A stretch of 64,000 nucleotides of DNA from Alteromonadaceae bacterium (lineage in GTDB: Bacteria > Pseudomonadota > Gammaproteobacteria > Enterobacterales > Alteromonadaceae), in NCBI GenBank assembly GCA_013216015.1, contig JABSOI010000026.1, forward strand, positions 1-64,000, given 5' to 3'. The translations under genes were made by a program, and so were the position numbers. This document shows, piece after piece, positions 19,348 through 28,522 of this stretch; the stretch's first letter is position 1, and every line of letters starts with the position of its first letter. The notes under the pieces are model-generated. The model was not told where the DNA came from and did no database searches. It was given only the letters and a program-made list of their open reading frames with translations.

Positions 19348-20364
19348 ATGATTGACTTGCGTTCAGATACCGTAACCCGACCCTGCGAAGCAATGCGACA
19401 GGCCATAGCCCAGGCGCAGGTTGGTGATGATGTTTATGGTGATGATCCCACAGTAAATGAGTTGGAAAAATGGGCTGCTGAAAGGCACGGTTTTGCTGCC
19501 GCTATTTTTTGCAGCTCTGGCACTCAAGCTAATTTATTGGCATTAATGGCCCATTGTGAACGTGGTGATGAATATTTGTGTGGCCAACAAGCACACAATT
19601 ATAAATTTGAAGGCGGTGGTGCCGCGGTTTTAGGCTCTATACAACCGCAACCCATAGAAAATGAGCCAGATGGCACCTTGTCGTTTGACAAACTACGAGC
19701 AGCAATTAAACCATTAGATCCACATTTTGCACAAACAAAGTTACTTAGCCTCGAAAATACTATCGGCGGCAAAGTATTACCCTTAGCTTATTTAGCCCAA
19801 GCCAAAGATTTTTGCGTTACACATCAGTTACAATTACATCTAGATGGCGCTCGTGTTTATAACGCTGCTGTGGCATTAAATGTGGATGTAATTGAAATAA
19901 GTCAATACTTTGATTCAATGAGTGTTTGTCTCTCCAAAGGACTTGGTGCGCCCATTGGTTCATTGTTACTGGGGTCGACTGAATTAATCGCCAAAGCACG
20001 ACGCTGGAGAAAAGTATTAGGTGGCGGTATGCGCCAAGCTGGCATGTTAGCAGCCGCTGCTAAAATATCGCTAACGAAAAATGTCGGCAGACTTATTGAA
20101 GATCATCAAAATGCGAAGTACCTTGCAGAGCAATTAAATAAAATATCAGGTATTGAGGTTAATTTGTCTGAGGTAGAAACCAATATAGTATATGCTGCAT
20201 TAGATGAGAATTTAAATATTAAGGGTATAACTCAACAACTTAAAGAGAATGGTGTTTTAATCACTGCTGGTAACCCGATGCGTTTAGTTACACATTTAGA
20301 TATAATAAAAAGCGATATTGATATATTCATTCAAAATTTTGGAAATTTAATTAAGGTTAGCTAG
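19348..20364 (+). CDS. ltaE: low-specificity L-threonine aldolase
   Basis: 338 residues. It converts L-threonine or allo-threonine to glycine and acetaldehyde using PLP. The sequence has the family start MIDLRSDTVTRP, the PLP-binding Asp in LHLDGARVYNA and the Schiff-base Lys in VCLSKGLGAPIGS (about residue 197). Length matches the family. A clear AGGAA ribosome-binding site precedes the ATG. Glycine made here could feed one-carbon metabolism together with the GcvT-like enzyme upstream, though they are not in one operon. Confidence 0.93.
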   Translation: MIDLRSDTVTRPCEAMRQAIAQAQVGDDVYGDDPTVNELEKWAAERHGFAAAIFCSSGTQANLLALMAHCERGDEYLCGQQAHNYKFEGGGAAVLGSIQPQPIENEPDGTLSFDKLRAAIKPLDPHFAQTKLLSLENTIGGKVLPLAYLAQAKDFCVTHQLQLHLDGARVYNAAVALNVDVIEISQYFDSMSVCLSKGLGAPIGSLLLGSTELIAKARRWRKVLGGGMRQAGMLAAAAKISLTKNVGRLIEDHQNAKYLAEQLNKISGIEVNLSEVETNIVYAALDENLNIKGITQQLKENGVLITAGNPMRLVTHLDIIKSDIDIFIQNFGNLIKVS

Positions 20365-20420
20365 TTTTATTAAAGCTTAAACAAAGGATCACCATAAACT
20401 AACATCTGCAAACTATTTAA

Positions 20421-20615
20421 ATCTTATTATGGGCCAGCTTCTTTATTGTTAGGAAGTTATTTGTATTCCATCAAGAGCAAATTGCTACACATAAACAGAT
20501 TTCAAAATTACGCTTTGGTCATTCTGAAATCACCATATCAAACGTCAATCCCAAAGAGCAAGTTGCCGCTATAAATCGGTGGCAAAAGCTATTATTTAGT
20601 GCTCCAAAAAATTAA
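20421..20615 (+). pseudogene. remnant of a small membrane-anchored protein
   Basis: An open frame of about 64 codons without a usable start reads LLWASFFIVRKLFVF then HQEQIATHKQISKLRFGHS and ends SAPKN at 20615. The hydrophobic start and regular codon use suggest a coding relic whose 5' end is lost. It overlaps the next small frame. Confidence 0.3.
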
Positions 20616-20841
20616 GAAACTTATGAGAAAATTATTAAGAGATAAAATAATCAAAGTCTGTAGTAGGAAAATAGAGGCTAAAGGTGAAAATGTAGGTTTG
20701 TCATTTTATGCCTTTTTCGCTAATAAAAATGATGATCCTGAACTTCTTATGGAAGCTGCAACCTGGTGGATTAAAACGAATCAGTTTGACCACTTTGAGA
20801 AGGCAATAAAAATAAAGTCTTTGGTTGAGTCGATAAGCTAG
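20599..20841 (+). CDS. small protein of unknown function
   Basis: 80 residues if started at GTG 20599, or 72 from ATG 20623. A basic N-terminus (KKLMRKLLRDKIIK) is followed by a helical part with WWIKTNQFDHF. No family recognised. Codon use looks coding; the start is uncertain and it overlaps the preceding relic. Confidence 0.35.
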   Translation: MLQKIKKLMRKLLRDKIIKVCSRKIEAKGENVGLSFYAFFANKNDDPELLMEAATWWIKTNQFDHFEKAIKIKSLVESIS

Positions 20842-20977
20842 TTACTGGGTATAATAAGTTTAAATTTATTTCAAAAAACTCTATTATTATCTGATTGAAA
20901 AAATATAGCTTTAAATGAAATTTAGGCGAGTTTTAAGGGGCTGATGGAAAGGAAGTATTGCGTAGTAAAGTGGCTAA

Positions 20978-21127
20978 AAGTTTAACCTGCACGCTTCGCA
21001 TGAATCTAAAATTGAATTATTCTTTTCATACTTTAAAGGTCGAGAAGATATTTACCCGTTTAGATTAGAGTCTAAAAATGGCCGGAGCGGGTACTCGCCA
21101 GATAGTTTGAATGCAGTGGTAACCTAA
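20978..21127 (+). pseudogene. relic of TOTE conflict-system primase N-terminus
   Basis: A 49-codon frame with no start codon reads SHESKIELFFSYFKGREDIY then PFRLESKNGRSGYSPDSLNA and then stops. The patterns KIxLFxSxFxGREDxY and KSGYSP are hallmarks of the archaeo-eukaryotic primase domain at the start of TOTE conflict-system proteins (prokaryotic defence elements). The rest of the gene is missing. The assignment rests on remembered family motifs; the frame is directly visible. Confidence 0.5.
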
Positions 21128-21184
21128 GATCTGTAACAAACCGAAAATAAGTGCTGAATAGTCTCTGAAGAGAGGATTTTGGTG

Positions 21185-21260
21185 GGTGGCCTAATTAATT
21201 TTGTTGGTGGGTGGCCTAATTAATTTGGCCTAATTAATTTGGGTGGCCTAATTAATTTTG
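21185..21260. repeat. degenerate tandem repeat GGTGGCCTAATTAATTT
   Basis: Three to four irregular copies of GGTGGCCTAATTAATTT at 21185, 21209, 21226 (partial) and 21242. They form the truncated 3' end of the NACHT pseudogene and supply its artificial tail PPKLIRPPKLIRPN. Confidence 0.8.
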
Positions 21261-22374
21261 GGTTTCGTGCCCGTTCTTGTAGATCGCGGCAACGTAACAG
21301 TAAAGGTAAATAAGGCTTGTCGGGTAACTGGTCGTTGGCTGCTTTAAGTCGCTCAGGTTCAGCATAAGCAACGGTCAGTCGTTTTAACAAGGTACTCTTA
21401 CCACCACCGGGTTTGGTCAATAATGAAAACCGCATTTTTTGTCTTAAAAATAGTCCCACCGGTAGGGTTTCAATTTTGTATTCGTTATCTTTGTCTTTGG
21501 TTTTAACTTCTACCTTTAAAGGTACGAATAGTCGTTCTAGCTTAAGTTTGTATGCGCTTAATTCAGCGTCGGCTGGTATACCGTCAAGTTGTATCTGACC
21601 ACATTCTGCACTTACCCATTTTTGATATTGCGCCAATGCGACTTGTTCCATTGCCTCTTTGTCAGGTTGAGGTTTTGCCGGTGCCAGGTAAGTATATTGA
21701 TATAACTTGCCTTTACAGCTTTTATCCGCGGCTATAACTTTCTGGGCGGAAGTTTCGCCCAGTGGCGTGCCGTCAGCATGAATTAAAGCAAAATGACTGC
21801 GTTGCTTGCCCTGTGCGTAAAATATAGCCCATATGTAACCCATTTTATGACCGAGCAATTCAGCCCCATCTAATGTGGTATCTGTTAAACCAAGGTTTTC
21901 AGCACAACGACCCGCTTTTTCTGCCGCTGCGGGTAGATCTATTACAATACGGGCGTTGATAAGTTCAGTGATTATTTTGTTACTGTCAAAAAGGATCTGG
22001 CTTTTGGATGTTTTGAGTTTTTTTCTTGTTCTATGGCTGTTTCTGTAAACCCACCTAACGAAATAAAATAGGCGGCTACCGGGGTGGGTTCGTGTTCATC
22101 ACGCTCACATTCTGCGGCGCCGCGAAATTTGTTTAACTCTGCACCGCCCATTTTTGCCACATGGGCTTTGCATTCTGCAACTACCAAGCGTTCTTCCGTT
22201 CTGTGTGTGCCTATAATATCAATTTCGCGTTCAGATTTTTGTACGTCAAACTTCAGGTTTATAACCCAATGCGTAAAATAAGTCGGCTGTCAGGCGGGTA
22301 AATAAATCACCTTTTTTATTATTTGAGGCTTCTAATAATCGTAATTGGGGTTTCGTGTTTGATATAGCAGTCAT
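21220..22374 (-). pseudogene. frameshifted and truncated REase-NACHT defence NTPase
   Basis: Reading from ATG 22374 on the minus strand, the first frame gives MTAISNTKPQLRLLEASNNK and stops at about 22247. A shifted frame then gives FDVQKSEREIDIIGTHRTEE and VVAECKAHVAKMGG, a restriction-endonuclease-like domain (D-x(n)-ECK). A second shift near 21990 leads to ILFDSNKIITELINARIVID and on to 21859. The last part (from MLGHKMG) ends in a NACHT P-loop, KPGGGKSTLLKRL, and LPLLLRCRDLQ. The protein then breaks off in repeats at 21240; all Walker B and sensor parts are gone. Together these make a dead REase-NACHT anti-phage gene (bacterial NACHT/Avs-like class). Confidence 0.75.
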
Positions 22375-22956
22375 GAAAAATCTCGTTACAACCTTGTAAT
22401 GGCATAAACCTTAGCATTATCGGAAAAGTTTAAAAAGAGGAAAGGGTAATTTGTGAAAAAATCCTTCGGTTTTCATCTGTCTAGCATCTTTGCGTATTTT
22501 GTGGTGAAGCTTAAATTGGAACCCTGAGTGCGTGGAGCCAAGGGTGTGGCGAAACTACATAAAAGGCTGATTATCTAAGTTTTAATATAAACCACATCAC
22601 ATTTTAAAAGCTTAAACGTATGTTTCTAGCCTATAAATCATTATTCAAAGATACTGTCATTCAAGGTTGATCCGTTTACTTTTCTTATTCTCAACGCACC
22701 AACTATAACGAATTAGTTAAAGTCATGACTAGAGGATTAACCTCAATCGATAATTGATAACGACATTAAAGCATGGGATATTACATATTAACATTCACAA
22801 AGTATTGATCTGTAATTACTGATCCCATCGAATGAAAAGCGTAATTGTCAGGTGCTTCAGATTTTGCAGCAAGAATTGCTTAGCAGTATATGGTGCTCCC
22901 AGTGGATGTGACTCCCGATCAAGAATAATAAGAACAATAAATATAGGAAATTTCGG
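22375..22956. other. gene-free spacer before the Rieske oxygenase
   Basis: About 580 bases. It contains copy 2 of the dispersed repeat (22605-22670) and otherwise AT-rich sequence. The Rieske oxygenase promoter must lie in the right part. No coding frame was seen. Confidence 0.5.
22605..22670 (+). repeat. dispersed intergenic repeat, copy 2
   Basis: Contains AAAAGCTTAAACGTATGTTT followed by CTAGCCTATAAATCATTATT and ATACTGTC. Matches copies at 18413 (minus) and 32561; the right half is more diverged. Confidence 0.8.
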
Positions 22957-24153
22957 ATGAACAAGACATACCAACTTGAGCTTGTTGATAATTATCAACC
23001 TGGCTATTCGTTAGCGCAAGGCTTTTATAAGAGTGATGAAATATACCAGAAAGAGATAAATAATATTTTTCTGGAAAACTGGATGTTGGCTGGTCATGCA
23101 TCGCAAATTCCTGAACATGGCGATTTTTTCTTATTCGAATTTGATAAAGAGAGCGTTATTATTACGCGCACAAAAGAAGGTAAAATAAAGGCTTTTCTAA
23201 ATGTGTGTCGCCACCGAGGTTCACTTATCTGTTTGGAGAAAAAGGGCAATGTCCGGGCATTTACCTGTCCCTATCATGCCTGGAGTTACAATTTGGATGG
23301 TGAATTATTAGCTGCCCGCCTGATGAATGATGATTTTGATAAAACGGCAAACGGACTACATCAAGCACATGTTGAATGTATCGGCGGATTAATTTTCATA
23401 AGCCTTGCGAAGGATCCGTTGTCTTTGAAGTCAATGCAAGATGATTTGAAAGACACATTTGATTTATTCGGTTTTGACCGAATGAAGCTGGTTCAACAAA
23501 AATCCTACCCTATTAATGCAAACTGGAAATTGGCGACTGAAAACTATCAAGAGTGTTATCACTGTTCACCATCTCACAAAGAATACTCAAAGATCCACGC
23601 GCTTGCTATGTCACCGTCGAGATTGGAACGTTATCGCGAGGCTTATTTGGCATCCAAGACAAATACAATCAGAACAACACCCGTCGATTTATATTTTGAC
23701 CTGGCCAATGAAGGGGATGAGGGATATCAATACGGTAGAGATCCACTCCTTGAGGGAATGAAAAGTGGAACTAATGGCGGTAAAGCTGCTTCGATGTTCT
23801 TGGGCAATGTTACTGATTATGATGGTGGTAGTTCTGAATTCATGGTTGGCCCGGTTTCATTTTTTCTCATATACAATGACCATATGGTTGGATATCGCTT
23901 CCTACCTTTATCTGTTGATACCTGTGTGTGTGATGTATTTTGGTTTGTTCATGAAGATGCTGAAGATGGTCAGGATTATAATCTTGACCAATTAACCTGG
24001 CTTTGGGATGTGACAACCCAGGCCGACGAAGAAATTATCGTAAATAACCAAAAAGGCGTCGATTCGCATTTTTATAGCCCAGGGAAACTTTCTGAAATGG
24101 AAGATTTCCAACAAAATTTCCTCAATTGGTATTTAAAGGCACTTAAGAAATAA
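22957..24153 (+). CDS. Rieske non-haem iron oxygenase, alpha subunit
   Basis: 398 residues. The Rieske [2Fe-2S] site is CRHRG (C84, H86) with CPYHAW (C104, H107). The mononuclear iron site follows in ENYQECYHCSPSH (about 198-210), matching the E-x2-H-x4-H pattern of the ring-hydroxylating/betaine-type family. The style is close to GbcA, choline monooxygenase and stachydrine demethylase. No ferredoxin reductase partner is adjacent, so electrons must come from elsewhere. N-demethylation of a quaternary amine is the most likely role, by family resemblance only. A hairpin follows the gene. Confidence 0.88.
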   Translation: MNKTYQLELVDNYQPGYSLAQGFYKSDEIYQKEINNIFLENWMLAGHASQIPEHGDFFLFEFDKESVIITRTKEGKIKAFLNVCRHRGSLICLEKKGNVRAFTCPYHAWSYNLDGELLAARLMNDDFDKTANGLHQAHVECIGGLIFISLAKDPLSLKSMQDDLKDTFDLFGFDRMKLVQQKSYPINANWKLATENYQECYHCSPSHKEYSKIHALAMSPSRLERYREAYLASKTNTIRTTPVDLYFDLANEGDEGYQYGRDPLLEGMKSGTNGGKAASMFLGNVTDYDGGSSEFMVGPVSFFLIYNDHMVGYRFLPLSVDTCVCDVFWFVHEDAEDGQDYNLDQLTWLWDVTTQADEEIIVNNQKGVDSHFYSPGKLSEMEDFQQNFLNWYLKALKK

Positions 24154-24227
24154 TACCAAAAGTTGCTTCCTGTCGTCCTGCACTAGGACAGGCATCTACT
24201 GGCACAGTATAGGTAAATACCGGCTAT

Positions 24228-24251
24228 GTTCCAGCTAAGTGTTGCTGGAAC
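24228..24251 (+). terminator. hairpin after the Rieske gene, possible terminator
   Basis: GTTCCAGC-taagtgtt-GCTGGAAC is a perfect 8-bp stem. A run of six T starts about 12 bases later, so intrinsic termination is possible but the geometry is not ideal. Confidence 0.35.
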
Positions 24252-24298
24252 AGTAATCGAATTTTTTGTGTTTATTTACTACTTTAAGATTTAGCGCG

Positions 24299-24408
24299 TA
24301 GGATGGGTTAGCCGAAGGCGTAACCCATCAAAATGTAAGTTTTTAACTGTATTATTAGATAATTGCGTATTTAAAATGATGGGTTACGCTGGTGGCTAAC
24401 CCATCCTA
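24299..24408. repeat. MITE-like element with 32-bp terminal inverted repeats
   Basis: The left end TAGGATGGGTTAGCCGAAGG continues into CGTAACCCATCA. The right end is its near-exact complement (29 of 32 positions). The element is 110 bp with an AT-rich loop. Repeats of the type GTAGGATGGGTTAGCC...AACCCATC are common in gammaproteobacterial intergenic regions. Confidence 0.85.
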
Positions 24409-24715
24409 TAACTTATATAGCCGCACTTAACTGGTACATAGCCGTAAATACCGCTTTAATATTACAATGTACCCAAGGGTTCAATATGAACCTACTAGTT
24501 ATGGGTGTTTAGTCATACTAAATAATCTTATATAGTGGTGTTCAGATTGTACTACTGGGACGTCCGTTTCTGGATGGGCACTAGTTAGTGGTGCCCAATA
24601 TTCCAGCGAGTTCAGTGGCTTATGTTGCCACAAAATGTATTTGACAAAATCAGCTTTGCTACATTAGGATTGGTTGTTTCGCGTACGAAAACAAATTGAA
24701 ATAAGGTACTTTAAA
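24409..24715. other. spacer before the acuI-like gene
   Basis: About 300 bases with a GGGCAC...GTGCCC hairpin at 24576-24596. The promoter for the acuI-like gene is expected here but I cannot point to convincing -35/-10 boxes. Confidence 0.4.
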
Positions 24716-25711
24716 ATGATGGATAATAGCTTCAGAGCGTTAAGAATTACCGAGGATGAGTCGGGCAATTTCAGCAGAAATATTATTAGCAGAACCATTG
24801 ATGAACTTCCCGAAGGGGACGTCCTGATTAAGATTCATTATGCAGCCCTGAACTTTAAGGATGCCTTATCTTCCATAGGTAACAAAGGGGTCACAAGAAA
24901 GTATCCCCATACTCCGGGTATTGACGGTGCCGGAGTGGTAGTAGAGAGTAAAGTGGGCAACTTCAACCCCGGAGACGAAGTAGTAGTTACCAGTTACGAT
25001 CTGGGGATGAATGTCGATGGTGCTCTTTCACAATACATCAGGGTTCCGGCAAAGTGGGTGATCCCTCTTCCTGAAGGTATTAATCTAAAAGAAAGTATGA
25101 TCATTGGTACAGCAGGATTAACTGCAGCGATCAGCTTGTATAAGATGGAAAGAAATGGTCAAAAACCTGAACATGGCCCTATTGCTGTAAGTGGCGCATC
25201 TGGTGGTGTTGGTAGCATGGCAGTGAGCATTCTGGCAAAAGCCGGTTATCAGGTAATTGCATCAACGGGTAAAGAAGATTGTTATGATTTTTTGAAAAAG
25301 CTTGGCGCCACAGAGGTTGTGGACAGGGAATATATCAATGATGATTCCAGTCGTCCTATGATTAAACCCAAATGGGCAGGGGCCATTGATACCGTTGGTG
25401 GGAATACCCTGGCAACATTATTGAAAGGTTGTAAACCGACAGGTTCAGTGGCTGCATGTGGTTTGGTGGGTTCTCCTAACCTTTCCACTACAGTGTTTCC
25501 ATTTATTATTAATGGCATCAATCTGTTGGGTATCGATTCAGCTAATTATCCGCTTGAAGAAAGACATTACGTATGGGCAAAACTGGCCAATGAATGGCGA
25601 TTATCAAATCTGGATGACATTGTTACCGACTGTAGCCTTGATGAACTGGATCCTTACATTGAGATGATGCTCAAAGGAGAAACAAAAGGCCGCATAGTTG
25701 TTAAAATGTGA
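24716..25711 (+). CDS. acuI: YhdH/AcuI-family acrylyl-CoA reductase-like oxidoreductase
   Basis: 331 residues from ATG 24716, chosen because AAGG lies about nine bases upstream; the in-frame extension upstream has no such site. It is a zinc-free medium-chain reductase: N-terminal GroES fold (NFKDALSSIG, TPGIDGAGVV), then an NADP Rossmann motif SGASGGVGSMAVSILAKAG at about 172-190. The YhdH/YhfP family includes AcuI, which reduces acryloyl-CoA to propionyl-CoA. The neighbouring acyl-CoA synthetase supports acrylate or propionate metabolism. Substrate not proven. Confidence 0.8.
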   Translation: MMDNSFRALRITEDESGNFSRNIISRTIDELPEGDVLIKIHYAALNFKDALSSIGNKGVTRKYPHTPGIDGAGVVVESKVGNFNPGDEVVVTSYDLGMNVDGALSQYIRVPAKWVIPLPEGINLKESMIIGTAGLTAAISLYKMERNGQKPEHGPIAVSGASGGVGSMAVSILAKAGYQVIASTGKEDCYDFLKKLGATEVVDREYINDDSSRPMIKPKWAGAIDTVGGNTLATLLKGCKPTGSVAACGLVGSPNLSTTVFPFIINGINLLGIDSANYPLEERHYVWAKLANEWRLSNLDDIVTDCSLDELDPYIEMMLKGETKGRIVVKM

Positions 25712-25742
25712 AAATGTGAAAATGTGAAAATGTGAAAATGTG
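25703..25742 (+). repeat. octanucleotide tandem repeat AAAATGTG x5
   Basis: Five perfect copies start in the last codons of the acuI-like gene and run past its stop (25709-25711). A sixth isolated copy at 25759-25766 directly precedes the next start codon. Copy-number change would alter the spacer between the two genes but not the upstream protein, because the stop lies in the first copy. Confidence 0.95.
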
Positions 25743-25766
25743 AAAATGATCAGGTAATAAAATGTG

Positions 25767-27686
25767 ATGACAAATTACAAAACCCACTACGACGAAAGTA
25801 TCACGGATCCTGAGAAATTCTGGATGGAACAGGCAAAAGCCATTAATTGGTATGAGCCACCAAAACAGGGATTGTCAAAAGATGAAAAAGGATTTTCCAG
25901 ATGGTTCAATGGAGGCAAACTCAACACCTGTTATCTGGCCGTTGATCAACACGTAGAAAATGGCAGGGGTGATCAAACTGCCATTATCTATGAATCTCCA
26001 GTTACCTATGTAAGCCAATTATACAGCTATAGGGAATTACAATTTGAAACTGCAAGATTAGCAGGATTACTGAGGGCACAGGGCGTTGAAAAGGGCGACA
26101 GGGTCATTATTTATATGCCTATGATCCCTCAGGTTGTCTTTGCGATGTTGGCTTGCGCAAGACTTGGGGCAGTACATTCTGTGGTTTTTGGCGGATTTGC
26201 CGCTCAGGAACTGGCAGTTAGAATAGATGATGCTAAACCTAAAGTGTTGCTTACCGCCAGCGCAGGGGTTGAGGTAACCCGTATCATCAAATATAAACCA
26301 CTGGTTGATGAAGCCCTTGAGCTTGCAGACTATAAGGTTAACAAAGTTATTGTCTGGCAGAGGCCATTTGTTAAGGCTGGTATGAAAGAAGGCAGAGATC
26401 TTGACTGGGCAAGCCTGTTGGAAAAAGCCGAGCCTTGTGACTGTGTGGTGCTGGACGCCACTGACCCCCTCTATATTTTGTATACTTCCGGTACAACAGG
26501 TACCCCAAAAGGGATCCTTCGTGACAATGGTGGTCATGCTGTAGCGCTGAAATACAGTATGAATCATGTTTATAATGTTGAACCGGGTGAAACATACTGG
26601 TCGGCTTCAGATGTCGGATGGATTGTTGGCCATTCTTATATTGTTTATGCACCTTTAATGCATGGGTGTACCACGGTGCTTTTTGAAGGCAAACCTGTTA
26701 AAACACCTGATGCAGGAATCTTCTGGCGGATCATCGAGCAGTATAAAGTGGATGTTATGTTCACAGCGCCTACTGCGTTCAGGGCTATTATCAAGGAAGA
26801 TCCCAAGGGTAAATTGCACCAGAGGTATGACACCAGCAGCTTGAGAAATGTTTTTCTTGCTGGTGAGCGGTGCGATGTTGCTACCTATGAATGGCTGGAT
26901 ACTCTGTTGGATGTTGATGTTATAGATAACTGGTGGCAAAGTGAGTCTGGCTGGCCAATGATTTGTAATTCATTAGGTTATGGTATGAAGCCTTTGAAGC
27001 CTGGATCTGCGACTTTTCCTGTGTGTGGTTTTGATATCAGAATAATGGATGCAAATGGTCAGGAACAACCAGCCAATGAAGAAGGAGCTGTCGTTATTAA
27101 ATTACCCCTGCCACCTGGTTGTTTTCCAACCTTGTGGAACGATGACGAACGGTTTATCAACTCTTATTTTTCGACATTTGAAGGTTTTTATCTGGCAGGA
27201 GATGGTGGCTATAAGGATGAAGACGGCTACATTTTTATTACTGGCAGAACCGATGATGTAATTAATGTTTCTGGGCACAGGTTATCTACATCAACTATTG
27301 AGGAAGTGGTTGCAGCTCATGAGGCTGTAGCTGAATGTGCGGTTATAGGAATAGCCGATGAACTTAAAGGACAGATACCTGTTGGTTTTGTGGTTCTCAA
27401 AGCAGGCATTGGTATTCCAGAGGATAAACTTGAAGCAGAGCTGATCAAAACAGTACGATTGCAAGTGGGTCCTGTAGCTGGTTTTAAACGTGCCGCAGTA
27501 GTAAAACGGTTACCTAAAACACGCTCTGGAAAAATACTTAGAGCAACCATGCGTAGTATTGCTGACGGCAAAGCTTATACACAACCCTCAACGATAGAGG
27601 ACCCGGCTGTTTTGGATGAACTTAAAGAGCTTATGTCAGAGCAGGAAATTGGTATTGCTTTCAGTGACGATAGTTCTGCGAGCTAG
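25767..27686 (+). CDS. prpE: propionyl-CoA (acrylyl-CoA) synthetase-like enzyme
   Basis: 639 residues from ATG 25767. ANL-superfamily acyl-CoA synthetase: adenylation core motif YTSGTTGTPKG at about 240-250, WWQSESGWPM in place of the acetyl-CoA synthetase WWQTE region, hinge GRTDDVINVSGHRLST and catalytic Lys in PKTRSGKILR (the acetylation-regulated Lys). Length and the NGGH segment fit PrpE rather than Acs. PrpE-type ligases also accept acrylate in DMSP-degrading bacteria, which fits the acuI-like gene 55 bases upstream. No DMSP lyase or CoA transferase is visible. Confidence 0.87.
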   Translation: MTNYKTHYDESITDPEKFWMEQAKAINWYEPPKQGLSKDEKGFSRWFNGGKLNTCYLAVDQHVENGRGDQTAIIYESPVTYVSQLYSYRELQFETARLAGLLRAQGVEKGDRVIIYMPMIPQVVFAMLACARLGAVHSVVFGGFAAQELAVRIDDAKPKVLLTASAGVEVTRIIKYKPLVDEALELADYKVNKVIVWQRPFVKAGMKEGRDLDWASLLEKAEPCDCVVLDATDPLYILYTSGTTGTPKGILRDNGGHAVALKYSMNHVYNVEPGETYWSASDVGWIVGHSYIVYAPLMHGCTTVLFEGKPVKTPDAGIFWRIIEQYKVDVMFTAPTAFRAIIKEDPKGKLHQRYDTSSLRNVFLAGERCDVATYEWLDTLLDVDVIDNWWQSESGWPMICNSLGYGMKPLKPGSATFPVCGFDIRIMDANGQEQPANEEGAVVIKLPLPPGCFPTLWNDDERFINSYFSTFEGFYLAGDGGYKDEDGYIFITGRTDDVINVSGHRLSTSTIEEVVAAHEAVAECAVIGIADELKGQIPVGFVVLKAGIGIPEDKLEAELIKTVRLQVGPVAGFKRAAVVKRLPKTRSGKILRATMRSIADGKAYTQPSTIEDPAVLDELKELMSEQEIGIAFSDDSSAS

Positions 27687-27718
27687 CATTGAACATTAAA
27701 ATGCGATGCATCAGCAGT

Positions 27719-28522
27719 CTAAATTGAAAACAAAACATCAGTTCTAATGATATATTTAGTGCCTTTTACTATTGGCTCAGAACTGTGCAAACAATGCATT
27801 GGATGTTGTCCGTGAGGGAAAACCAATGCACCTCCTTTCGGCGTTCTTACTTCAAAAACCTTAGCTTCTGATGCTATTCTGGCAGGTAAGCTTGGGTTAT
27901 CTTTATTTACCCAGAATTGTGTGGCGCCACCTTCAAAATCATCGGTCAGAAACACCAACAAAGTCATTTGGCTCCATCTGTCGTCATATGCTTGTGTAAT
28001 TAATTTATTATTTATCACACGGCTTCCCGGCCATGAACCGTCAGTATGAGGTTTAAAGAAATCACCAGATTTATATCGGTAAAATCTGAATCTGGCATTA
28101 ATACCTATCGGCTTCAATCCATCAAAGTTGTCATCGCCCGATGCGAACAATCCAGCCATACGTTGCCAAAAAATAACATCTGTATCTTCATCAACAACCA
28201 TAGTGACATTGTCGTTATGTCGTACATTTCGTGGTAAAGAGACAGGCGCATCGGGTAAATAGCCGAGAGATTCCGATATTTCAATCAACTTGTTACACTC
28301 TTCATGTGAAAAAACATTAAGTAATTGAAAGCATCCTGGAACCTCTGGAATATCGTGGCGAGTGATTGTCCTTTCGATTTTGTCCACTAAGCAAAAAGGA
28401 TTTTCCTCTTTAGGCGTCCATGTTGGTAACCGGGGATTTTCGGCCCCGGGTTCATATGCGACCACGTAGAAAGGATCATCAATAGCTTTTGGTTTATTTA
28501 AACTAGAAGTTAAACTATTCAT
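27719..28522 (-). CDS. 2OG-Fe(II) oxygenase, prolyl-4-hydroxylase-like
   Basis: 267 residues. The double-stranded beta-helix iron site is H159-T-D161 in FFKPHTDGSW. The distal His is in HCLHSSEP (about 246), and a basic residue for 2-oxoglutarate follows in KGTKYIIRTDV. The region FRFYRYKSGDFFKPHTDGSW is typical of plant- and algal-like P4H relatives. Its ATG overlaps the stop of the aldehyde dehydrogenase gene (ATGA), so both are in one operon. Substrate unknown. Confidence 0.85.
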   Translation of the reverse strand: MNSLTSSLNKPKAIDDPFYVVAYEPGAENPRLPTWTPKEENPFCLVDKIERTITRHDIPEVPGCFQLLNVFSHEECNKLIEISESLGYLPDAPVSLPRNVRHNDNVTMVVDEDTDVIFWQRMAGLFASGDDNFDGLKPIGINARFRFYRYKSGDFFKPHTDGSWPGSRVINNKLITQAYDDRWSQMTLLVFLTDDFEGGATQFWVNKDNPSLPARIASEAKVFEVRTPKGGALVFPHGQHPMHCLHSSEPIVKGTKYIIRTDVLFSI

